5,708 nt of DNA from JAWLBW01 sp041687475 (GTDB lineage Bacteria > J088 > JAWLBW01). The notes beneath the pieces are model-generated. The model was not told the DNA's origin, ran no database searches, and saw nothing but the letters and a program-made list of their open reading frames with translations. Each line of letters opens with the position of its first letter. Within the stretch, counting starts at the first letter, position 1. The DNA lies in NCBI GenBank assembly GCA_041687475.1, contig JAWLBW010000303.1, forward strand, positions 1-5,708, read 5' to 3'. This document shows, in pieces, positions 1-5,530 of the stretch. The position numbers and the translations under genes are program-made.

Positions 1-20
1 ACCCCGGGCAAAGAGAAGTC

Positions 21-103
21 ACCCCTTCGGGGTTCATTTCCATTTTCGTTCTGATACCCAGGACTTACGTCCTGGGCTACAACTGAGTCGTCCCTCCGGG
101 ACT
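21..103. repeat. Cluster of three short hairpins, REP-like intergenic repeat
   Basis: Three perfect inverted repeats lie close together in gene-free DNA: ACCCC/GGGGT around TTC (21-33), CCCAGGAC/GTCCTGGG around TTAC (57-76), and GTCCC/GGGAC around TCC (90-102). Read on the minus strand, the order is a GTCCC..GGGAC module, then a CCCAGGAC..GTCCTGGG module, then a CCCC..GGGG module. From memory this resembles dispersed intergenic repeats seen in several high-GC soil and aquatic phyla, often linked to RAYT/IS200-like transposases. That resemblance is unverified, and no transposase gene is present here. The cluster may continue to the left of the window. Confidence 0.5.
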
Positions 104-143
104 GAAGATGTGTAGGATCATCAGCCTTTCAGGGGGCACGTTC

Positions 144-166
144 ACCCCCGGCATACTGTCGGGGGT
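144..166. repeat. 9-bp-stem hairpin between the REP-like cluster and the terminator
   Basis: Positions 144-152 pair with 158-166 (ACCCCCGGC / GTCGGGGGT, one G-T wobble) around a 5-nt loop, ATACT. A run of five G at 132-136 could compete for the same C run at 145-149. There is no adjacent T tract on either strand, so it does not look like an intrinsic terminator by itself. It probably belongs to the same repeat cluster as the hairpins at 21-102. Confidence 0.4.
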
Positions 167-180
167 CACTCCGGGCGCGC

Positions 181-210
181 AAAGAAAAAGAGCCGCCCGA
201 AGGCGGCTCT
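181..210 (-). terminator. Intrinsic terminator of the lipoprotein gene
   Basis: On the minus strand a 9-bp perfect stem (AGAGCCGCC / GGCGGCTCT, 189-210) closes on a UUCG tetraloop and runs straight into TTTTTCTTT (complement of 181-189). It lies about 30 bases past the lipoprotein stop codon at 240-242. It has all the parts of a rho-independent terminator. On the + strand the stem is followed by TGATGG, so it acts in one direction only. Confidence 0.9.
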
Positions 211-239
211 TGATGGCGAGAGAGGGTGTTTCCGGCAGA

Positions 240-2162
240 TTAGAACAGGCCGAGAATCGCGCCGAAGGTGGCGGCAATCCAGGCATTCAGGGTCTGCTGG
301 TTGGCCAGCTGCGTGCCTTCGCCCGCCGCCGGAGCCTCAATGAGGGGCGCCTGACCGCGCAGCTGTTCGACATCGAGGTAAATCAACCCGCCCATGGAGG
401 CATCCTTGAAGCCCAAGGCAGGAATGATCGACTTGATACCGTCGGCGTCGACAGGCTTCCAATCGTCTTCGACCAGACCGGTCGTGAGAATGTTGTTCAT
501 GCCCGGGTAGTTCACCCACAACGCGTCCTTCCGGTCTTCCCAATTGGCGGCGCCGAAGGGAACCAGCGGCTCGAAGTGACCGGTGTCGGCCGCTTCGGCG
601 CAGAACAGCTCTTCGGTTTCACCCTTGAGCGGGTTCAGGCCGTCGCTGCACTCGTAAGACAGAATGACCTCGGCGGTTACCAGATTCGGCAGCATGGCCG
701 TATCCGAGAAGGTGCCACTTTCCGAGGGGGGCATGAACCAGCCGGGCAGCACGTCGCGCAGGCCCTTCGGTTCCTTGAAAGGCTTGCCGAAGTCGAATTT
801 CACGGTTATGGGCACCGCGGTCTGCAGCAGGCCTTCAATCAGCGAGGTATTGCCGGCGAAGGCGTCGATGAGCCCCTGGGCCTGACCGGCGAGCCCTTCG
901 TCGACCGAGGCCAACGCCAGGTCGATCAGGGCCTGGAAGGCGCCCGAGCTCAGAAGCACCGAAGTAAACAGCGCCACCATGGGGAAGATGTCGTTCTGCA
1001 GGCTGGCCAACTTGCCGCTGCCGGCGAAGCTGTCGCGCAGGTTCTCCATGCTGGTCTGGATGTTCTCGCTCAGCGGAACCTTGATGTCGCTGAGTTTATC
1101 GATTTCAACGATGGGTACCACGCCCTTCTTGAACTGGACGTGAAAGATGAAGAAGTCCTTGTCGTCTTCGCGCACGTACTCGACGAGGAATCGTTCCTGC
1201 GGGCCCTTACGGTTGAACTTCATGTGCTTGACGGACTTGAGAAGCCCATCCCACGCCAGCGAGAAGCTCTGACCGGCCTGGTTCATGTGGTTCTTGCCGT
1301 TTTCAGGCTCGAGGCCGAGAAACGAGGGATTGAGGCCGAGCAGCACGGCGTACAGATTCGAGACGGCGCTTACCCAGTGCGTTCCGTCATTGATGGCCCG
1401 GCCCAGCGGGGTCTCGGCGTCGTCAATCGAATTCAGGGCATAGCTTACCGTGGGGCCGATACCGCTTACCGTATAGTCGATGCTGTGGGCCAGATCGAAA
1501 ATGGCGATGATCGATTCGGACAGGCCGTACAGCAGTTCAATCTCGCCCATGTCGTAATCGCCGCCGATGTCGACAAGGGTCTGACCGGCGATTTTCACGG
1601 GCAGGCTCACGATGCTGTAGCTGAAGCGATTCTTGAGCTTGACCTTCTTCAGCTCTTCGCGGCTCGAGCGCAGCGTGTCTTCGAGATCGCCGAAGAAACC
1701 GAGCACGATGCCGCCGATGCCGTTGGCATTGGGGTACATTTCGGCAAGGGCCTGCATGACCACTTCGGGGTTCTCGTTCACGAAGGCGGCAACCTCTTCC
1801 GGCGTGGGCGCGAAGAGCGGGTTGTCGCCGCCCATCAGGCCTAGCACCATGGTAAGCAGATTGGCCAGCGAAGTGGTCAACGCATCGACGGACTTGAAGG
1901 TTCGCGACATGCCGCGGCAGAAACGCAGCTGGTCGATAACCAGGTGGTCAAGGTCGGCGTAATTGTTGTTGGCCTTGAAAACCTGGTCGGCCGCCACAAT
2001 GGCGGCATCGTAGTTTCCGGCCGCCAGCTGATCGCTGCAGCTCTTGACGTTCGACTGCACCGAGGCAATACGCGGATCGACTTCGACGACTTCACCACAA
2101 GCCACGGTGGTGAACGCCACGACAAGACCCGCTGCCACGGAACGACGCATGAAAGCGCGCAT
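240..2162 (-). CDS. Predicted outer-membrane lipoprotein, family not recognised (640 aa)
   Basis: The start is the ATG at 2160-2162, because it directly precedes a type II signal peptide and has a purine-rich ribosome site. The reading frame is open further upstream, but that part crosses the promoter. The n-region is MRAFMRR, followed by a hydrophobic stretch (residues 8-21) and the lipobox TVAC with lipidated Cys22; T at -3 is less usual. Residues 35-90 look helical and TPR-like (AAGNYDAAIVAADQVF). The rest mixes amphipathic helices with Gly/Leu-rich stretches and has no motif I know. The mature part has only four other cysteines, C42/C82 and C505/C521, spaced as two possible disulfides. 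The residues after the lipid Cys are G-E, with no Asp retention signal at +2, so outer-membrane sorting is plausible. The gene is monocistronic here, divergent from the Omp85 gene and closed by a strong terminator. That it is a real lipoprotein gene is fairly sure; its function is unknown. Confidence 0.85.
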   Translation of the reverse strand: MRAFMRRSVAAGLVVAFTTVACGEVVEVDPRIASVQSNVKSCSDQLAAGNYDAAIVAADQVFKANNNYADLDHLVIDQLRFCRGMSRTFKSVDALTTSLANLLTMVLGLMGGDNPLFAPTPEEVAAFVNENPEVVMQALAEMYPNANGIGGIVLGFFGDLEDTLRSSREELKKVKLKNRFSYSIVSLPVKIAGQTLVDIGGDYDMGEIELLYGLSESIIAIFDLAHSIDYTVSGIGPTVSYALNSIDDAETPLGRAINDGTHWVSAVSNLYAVLLGLNPSFLGLEPENGKNHMNQAGQSFSLAWDGLLKSVKHMKFNRKGPQERFLVEYVREDDKDFFIFHVQFKKGVVPIVEIDKLSDIKVPLSENIQTSMENLRDSFAGSGKLASLQNDIFPMVALFTSVLLSSGAFQALIDLALASVDEGLAGQAQGLIDAFAGNTSLIEGLLQTAVPITVKFDFGKPFKEPKGLRDVLPGWFMPPSESGTFSDTAMLPNLVTAEVILSYECSDGLNPLKGETEELFCAEAADTGHFEPLVPFGAANWEDRKDALWVNYPGMNNILTTGLVEDDWKPVDADGIKSIIPALGFKDASMGGLIYLDVEQLRGQAPLIEAPAAGEGTQLANQQTLNAWIAATFGAILGLF

Positions 2163-2177
2163 ACTATCCCTCTCTCT
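2163..2177 (-). promoter_or_regulatory. Ribosome binding site of the lipoprotein gene
   Basis: The minus strand reads AGAGAGAGGGATAGT immediately before the ATG at 2162-2160. The GAGAGGGA core sits about 4-5 bases upstream of the start. It favours this ATG over the internal one at 2148-2150, which would cut the signal peptide's positively charged n-region short, and over upstream in-frame starts. Confidence 0.65.
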
Positions 2178-2228
2178 ACAAATAAACGAACGGCGTTTGG
2201 CCAAGAGCCTACCGCCCAAGCGCCTAAC

Positions 2229-2257
2229 ATCATAGTCGAGTAACATACGGGGTGCAA
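2229..2257 (-). promoter_or_regulatory. Candidate sigma-70-type promoter for the lipoprotein gene
   Basis: On the minus strand TTGCAC (2252-2257) is followed after exactly 17 bases by TATGAT (2229-2234). The -10 matches consensus at five of six bases; the -35 keeps only the TTG. Transcription would begin near 2222, giving a leader of about 60 bases before the ATG at 2162. The local A+T content is higher than around it. This is pattern recognition only. Confidence 0.45.
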
Positions 2258-2265
2258 GGGGGCGG

Positions 2266-2278
2266 CCGTGCGGCACGG
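2266..2278. promoter_or_regulatory. 13-bp palindrome just upstream of the lipoprotein promoter
   Basis: CCGTGC-G-GCACGG is a perfect 6-bp inverted repeat around one base. It lies about 9 bp upstream of the candidate -35 element at 2252-2257, a position where activators or dimeric repressors often bind. It could be a regulator site, but in DNA this rich in G and C a short palindrome may also be chance. Confidence 0.25.
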
Positions 2279-2288
2279 ACGCACGTTG

Positions 2289-2316
2289 GACGGCAGACGG
2301 CGGACGGCCGACGGCC
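2289..2316. repeat. Four tandem 7-bp repeats, GACGGCN
   Basis: GACGGCA, GACGGCG, GACGGCC and GACGGCC follow each other without gaps, with a further GA at 2317. The array lies in the divergent region between the lipoprotein and Omp85 genes, about 30 bp upstream of the candidate lipoprotein promoter. It may be a set of binding sites for a regulator that reads half-sites about 7 bp apart, or a slippage product. No coding frame explains it: it lies upstream of both chosen starts. Confidence 0.6.
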
Positions 2317-2591
2317 GAACAAGTACAGAGCCCACGTGCCGACCGGGTGTACGGTTTTGTCGGATACATTCGCTCGGCTCGATGCGGGCTGGGGATGGTG
2401 GCAACGTGCAGCTGCTTGCCGGGTGTTCGGCGACGTGCGGGCCGCCTTGGCCGTTGACGGGCAAAGAGTACCGGTCATTCCGCAGCAGAGACGCGGTGGT
2501 GCGCTCCCTCTGCGCCTCGGCGTCTCCGTGTATCCTTCACCTTTCCCGCCCGCCGCACCGCCGGTCATAAATCTGGTACCCTTAGGAGAGC
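2317..2591 (+). promoter_or_regulatory. Leader and presumed promoter region of the Omp85 gene
   Basis: No gene is supported here. A TTGACG at 2454-2459 resembles a -35 box but has no good -10 at 15-18 bp. CATAAA at 2566-2571 resembles a -10 but lacks a matching -35. I cannot place the promoter. The ribosome site AGGAGAG (2584-2590) lies immediately before the ATG at 2592, with short spacing. An in-frame TAG at 2583-2585 rules out any longer N-terminus for the Omp85 protein. Confidence 0.4.
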
Positions 2592-3905
2592 ATGCTCAGC
2601 ACAGCCCTCGCCCTATCGGCTCTTCTCAACCAGGCCCCCGTTACGCTGCCGTCCGTCGACACGCCGGTAACCACACCGGTCGTGCGCCAAATCGTCATTC
2701 AAGGCAACAAGCGAACCCGCAACTCGGTCATTCGCAACGAGCTCGACACCCGACCCGGCGACCGCTTCGACCCGCGCCGCTGGGCCGACGACGTGCAGAG
2801 CGTCAAGGACCTGAACCTGTTCTGGACGACCGAAACCACCATGACCACCCGGCCGGGTTCGGTCGATCTGTACCTGACCGTCGAAGATAAGTGGACGCTG
2901 ATACCCTCCTTCGGCTTCACGAGCACCCCCGACGTACTCGAATGGTACGCCGGCGTGTACGACGCCAACCTCTTCGGACTCAACATGGAAGCCGGGGGCG
3001 TGCTCTACCGCAAGCGCGGCGGCAACAGCTACCACCTCTGGTATACCAACCGGCGATTCGGCGATACGCCCATTTACCTCGAGCTTCAGGCCCAGCGTAA
3101 TCACGCCCTGCACATCGTTTACGACCAGGATGCCGACACCGACCGCGCCACCGGTTACTACGAAACGTTTGCCGACGTACTTTCGATGGAATTGGGGCGG
3201 CGCCTCGACGACCGCGGCTACACCCGCATCGCCATTCTCTACCAGCCCTCGGTCAGCGAATACGAACTGTGGAACCATGAAGAAGACGGCCAGGTAGTCA
3301 ACGAAACAACCGGTTTCGAGCGTCCCCCCGCCCGCTTCATTCAGCAGCTCGGCCTGCGCTTCCAATGGGGCGTGCTCAACCAGGAAGACTACCTGTTCTT
3401 CGGTCACCGCCTCGATGCCGTATGGCTCACGGTGCCCTCGTTCCTGCCGTCGACCCGTCGGTACACCCGCGCCTCGGTTCAGTGGAAGCAGCTGTTCCGT
3501 CCCCTCGGGCGGCACAACCTGGGATACCGCCTCTTCGTCGGCCGAACCACCAGCCCCTGGGTTACCGATCTCTATTCCATGGGCGGACTTTACGAAGTGC
3601 GCGGTTTCAAGGACGAACGCTTCATCGGGCAGAACGTCTGGTATGCCAACGTCGAATACCGCCTGCCGGTCGTCGACAACCGCTGGCTGCTCGGCCAGGT
3701 CGTGCCTTTCGTCGATGCCGGCAACACGTGGAACGACACCTTCGCCTCGGGCGACGCCTTTCGCCGTATCGCCCTGACCGCCGGGGGCGGCATACGCCTC
3801 ATCGTCAAACCCCTCATCGCCACCAAACTGCGCGTCGACTACGGCTGGGCCCTGCAACCCTACCGCACGGGGAATCTCAGCCTGGGAATCGAGCAGTTCT
3901 TCTGA
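2592..3905 (+). CDS. Omp85/BamA-family outer-membrane barrel protein with one POTRA domain (437 aa)
   Basis: The start is fixed by an in-frame stop nine bases upstream and by an AGGAGAG ribosome site. Residues 1-15 form a short hydrophobic export signal (MLSTALALSALLNQA) that lacks the usual N-terminal Lys/Arg. Residues 31-97 are one POTRA domain: VVRQIVIQGNKRT opens it and SVDLYLTVEDKW closes it. Residues about 100-437 fit the surface-antigen beta-barrel. They include the Omp85 signature VRGF at 336-339 (strand-six lid loop), then NVEYRLPV, VPFVDAGNTW, a late LRVDYGW strand and a terminal Phe (IEQFF) typical of BamA-recognised barrels. BamA proper has five POTRAs and about 800 residues, so this is a compact relative (TamA-like or a substrate-specific member) and unlikely to be the essential assembly pore. 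It is divergent from the lipoprotein gene and convergent with the regulator. Family assignment is firm; substrate is unknown. Confidence 0.92.
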   Translation: MLSTALALSALLNQAPVTLPSVDTPVTTPVVRQIVIQGNKRTRNSVIRNELDTRPGDRFDPRRWADDVQSVKDLNLFWTTETTMTTRPGSVDLYLTVEDKWTLIPSFGFTSTPDVLEWYAGVYDANLFGLNMEAGGVLYRKRGGNSYHLWYTNRRFGDTPIYLELQAQRNHALHIVYDQDADTDRATGYYETFADVLSMELGRRLDDRGYTRIAILYQPSVSEYELWNHEEDGQVVNETTGFERPPARFIQQLGLRFQWGVLNQEDYLFFGHRLDAVWLTVPSFLPSTRRYTRASVQWKQLFRPLGRHNLGYRLFVGRTTSPWVTDLYSMGGLYEVRGFKDERFIGQNVWYANVEYRLPVVDNRWLLGQVVPFVDAGNTWNDTFASGDAFRRIALTAGGGIRLIVKPLIATKLRVDYGWALQPYRTGNLSLGIEQFF

Positions 3906-3984
3906 CGTGCAGCCCGGGGGCGCGTCGGTCTTCGGACCCATTCGTTTCACTCAGGGCAGGCTCTGGACGTCGGACCACCGCGTC

Positions 3985-4023
3985 CTGCACGGCTGCACGG
4001 GGGGATCGCAGCCGTCCGGCTGC
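3985..4023. repeat. Tandem 8-mer and competing hairpins
   Basis: CTGCACGG occurs twice in tandem (3985-3992, 3993-4000). CGGCTGC at 3990-3996 and at 4017-4023 can each pair with GCAGCCG at 4008-4014, with an 11-nt loop in one case and a very tight 2-nt spacer in the other. A transcript could therefore fold two ways. It lies about 80-120 bases past the Omp85 stop. No T tract follows, so it is not an obvious terminator. Confidence 0.4.
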
Positions 4024-4072
4024 TTCGCTTCGCGTTCGTGGCGCCGTTTTCCGGTTGTACGGAGCGCGGTTT

Positions 4073-4094
4073 CCCCTTCGGCGTGCCGAAGGGG
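4073..4094. repeat. 10-bp near-perfect palindrome between convergent genes
   Basis: CCCCTTCGGC (4073-4082) is exactly complementary to GCCGAAGGGG (4085-4094) across two bases. As RNA this gives a 9-bp stem with a four-base loop on either strand. It lies between the convergent Omp85 and regulator genes, where a two-way terminator would be expected. Neither side has a T tract, so termination would be weak or factor-dependent. It may instead be part of the repeat segment bounded by the 12-bp direct repeats. Confidence 0.45.
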
Positions 4095-4118
4095 CTAGAC
4101 GTGAATTGACGTGCAGCC

Positions 4119-4258
4119 GTTCTCCGCGGGGATGGCCGGCCCGACACGTGCGGTCGTGCGTCACGTAACCGGCCACAGGCCACTCACGTACACCCGGGGT
4201 CACCGTTCGATGACCGGTACCCGGATTGCAATTCTCCGGCCACCGGCGCAGCGCGCCG
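4119..4258. other. Gene-free convergent spacer
   Basis: I see no gene here. A small GC hairpin (CGGCGC / GCGCCG, 4244-4258) lies just beyond the regulator's stop codon on its 3' side, but no T run follows on the minus strand. TCACGTA occurs twice, at 4161-4167 and 4184-4190. No terminator for the regulator gene can be supported. Confidence 0.35.
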
Positions 4259-5527
4259 TCAGGCGCCTGCGCCTTCCCCCTCGAGCTTCCGGTACAAGGT
4301 GCTGCGGTCGATGCCCAGAATGGCCGCGGCCTGGCTTTTGTTGCCGCCCACCTCGGACAGCACGCGACGAATGTACATGCTTTCGAGTTCGGCCAGCGAA
4401 AAGCGCCGCGATACCGCCTGGTCCATGAAGTCGCCGCTGGGCGCCGATTGCAGGGCGTCGGGCATATCGACCAGGTTTATTTTTCCCCCCTGCGAAAGCG
4501 TGGTGGCCCGCTCCATGGCGTTTTCAAGCTCGCGAACGTTTCCCGGCCAGCGGTACCGCAGCATGGCCCGCACGGCCTCGTCCGACAGCGTGGGCGGCTC
4601 CATGTTCATGCGCTTGGCCGACTGGTTGATGAAATGCGTGGCCAACCGCAGAATATCGTCGCTGCGCTCGCGCAGCGGCGGCAGCGCCAGGTGAAAGACG
4701 TTCAGCCGGTAATAGAGATCCTGTCGCAGCACGCTGCCGTTGCGCAATTCCTCGGGATCGCGGTTGCTGGCGGCCACGATACGCACATCGACCTTGACCG
4801 ATTTCTCGCCGCCCACCGGACGCACCTCCTGCTCCTGCAGCACGCGCAGCAGCTTGCTCTGCAGGGCAGGCGAGAGTTCGCTGACCTCGTCGAGAAACAG
4901 GGTGCCCGTGTCGGCCTCGCGAAACAGACCGGCCCGATCGCTGCGCGCATCGGTAAAGGCGCCCTTTACGTGCCCGAACAGCTCGCTTTCCATGAGCGAA
5001 TCGGGAATGGCCGCGCAGTTCACCGCCACGAAGGGGCGCGTGCGCCGGGCGCTCGAATAGTGAATGGCCCGCGCCACCAGCTCCTTACCGGTACCGCTTT
5101 CGCCCGTAATGAGCACGCTGCCCGGGCTGGCCGAAATACGCTGAATGAGATCGAACACCCGGTTCATGGCCGCGCTCGACCCCACCAGGTTGTGAAAGCC
5201 GTGCTTCTGTTCGACCTCGCTCTGCAGCCGGGCCACCTCGCCGCGCAGGAAACGGCGTTCCAGCGCCCGCTGCACCGCCACCTGCAGCGCCTCGGCCCGG
5301 AAAGGCTTGGTCAGGTAGTCGGCCGCGCCGCTCTTGAGCGCCCGAATGGCCGTGTCGACGGTGGCGTACCCGGTAATCATGATGGTTTCGGGCCGGTGCG
5401 GCAGGGCGCGCGCCCGATCGAGTACGTCGAGACCTCGAATTTCTCCGCCCAGTTCCAGATCGGAGATGACCAGATCGGGCAGGTCGACCTGCAGCTTCGT
5501 CAGCCCCTGCTGGCCGGTGTTGGCGAG
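4259..5527 (-). CDS. Sigma-54-dependent response regulator of the NtrC family, 5' end missing
   Basis: It activates sigma-54 promoters on phosphorylation by a partner kinase, which is not in the window. The readable receiver part starts near 5525. It contains PDLVISD, whose last Asp (codon 5459-5461) is the expected phosphorylation site, then MITGYA with the conserved Thr and YLTKPF with the conserved Lys. Numbering from the ATG at 5380: Walker A GESGTGKE 93-100; GAFTDA 140-145, a common natural variant of the sigma-54-contacting GAFTGA; Walker B LFLDE 161-165; arginine-rich YYRLN 223-227 and PPLRER 234-239; sensor II WPGNVRELEN 278-287; Fis-type HTH at about 345-367 (NKSQAAAILGIDRSTLYRKL). 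The receiver's first ~35-40 residues, with the acidic DD pocket, are absent. The frame meets TAA at 5536-5534, and no ATG, GTG or TTG lies between it and the ATG at 5380, which is inside receiver strand four. The effector part is intact, but as it stands the gene looks 5'-truncated. See the junction entry. Confidence 0.9.
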   Translation of the reverse strand, partial: LANTGQQGLTKLQVDLPDLVISDLELGGEIRGLDVLDRARALPHRPETIMITGYATVDTAIRALKSGAADYLTKPFRAEALQVAVQRALERRFLRGEVARLQSEVEQKHGFHNLVGSSAAMNRVFDLIQRISASPGSVLITGESGTGKELVARAIHYSSARRTRPFVAVNCAAIPDSLMESELFGHVKGAFTDARSDRAGLFREADTGTLFLDEVSELSPALQSKLLRVLQEQEVRPVGGEKSVKVDVRIVAASNRDPEELRNGSVLRQDLYYRLNVFHLALPPLRERSDDILRLATHFINQSAKRMNMEPPTLSDEAVRAMLRYRWPGNVRELENAMERATTLSQGGKINLVDMPDALQSAPSGDFMDQAVSRRFSLAELESMYIRRVLSEVGGNKSQAAAILGIDRSTLYRKLEGEGAGA

Positions 5528-5530
5528 GAA
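5507..5530. other. Breakpoint joining two 5'-truncated divergent genes
   Basis: Left of here the minus strand is receiver-domain coding sequence (ANTGQQGLTKLQ, then PDLVISD). Right of here the + strand is a CPBP protease from its EExxxR motif onward. Over about 5507-5527 both strands read plausibly in the same codon register (minus ANTGQQ, plus LLAGVGEE), so the exact join cannot be placed. Such overlap would fit a join at short shared homology. Both genes lack their N-terminal coding part and there is no intergenic DNA between them. A real deletion, a rearrangement, or a chimeric assembly near a contig end would all give this picture. Confidence 0.75.

Larger units (their letters stand above)
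3903..4118. repeat. 12-bp direct repeat flanking a 192-bp hairpin-rich segment
   Basis: TGACGTGCAGCC occurs exactly at 3903-3914, where its TGA is the Omp85 stop codon, and again at 4107-4118. The 192 bases between carry several inverted repeats but no gene. The arrangement could be the duplicated target of a small inserted element, or two copies of an intergenic repeat unit. I see no terminal inverted repeats just inside the copies. Confidence 0.45.

Noticed and set aside
108..1844. Long + strand open frame (578 codons) opposite the lipoprotein gene
   Set aside because: It is in exact codon register with the lipoprotein gene, so its stops would need TTA, CTA or TCA codons, which are rare in such GC-rich genes. 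It has no ribosome site, starts inside the hairpin cluster and crosses the terminator. The composition is that of an antisense shadow.
2163..2369. Longer N-terminus for the lipoprotein starting at 2369
   Set aside because: It would bury the signal peptide 69 residues inside the protein and run through the promoter and the heptamer array. The ATG at 2162 has a ribosome site and directly starts the signal peptide.
2398..2420. Possible sigma-54 -24/-12 element upstream of the Omp85 gene (TGGCAACG.. TTGC)
   Set aside because: The GG and GC do not have the required 10-base spacing (9 or 12 instead), so the match fails despite the nearby sigma-54 activator.
2454..2482. TTGACG as -35 of an Omp85 promoter
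   Set aside because: No acceptable -10 occurs at 15-18 bp spacing, so it was not called as a promoter.
2613..3950. Long minus-strand open frame (445 codons) opposite the Omp85 gene
   Set aside because: It has the same register effect; it ends exactly at a CTA codon of the Omp85 gene (2613-2615). The Omp85 frame has clear POTRA and VRGF motifs, while this frame shows no domain.
3927..3955. GGTC-TTCG-GACC hairpin as terminator of the Omp85 gene
   Set aside because: The stem has only four pairs and the following bases (CATTCGTTTCAC) are not a proper T tract.
3365..4168. + strand open frame of 267 codons overlapping the Omp85 3' end
   Set aside because: It is an out-of-frame shadow rich in Arg, Pro and Ala and crosses the hairpin-rich spacer, with no recognisable domain or ribosome site.
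4299..5060. Small + strand frames opposite the regulator gene
   Set aside because: They are Ser/Arg-rich shadows of a gene with unambiguous AAA+ and HTH motifs on the minus strand.
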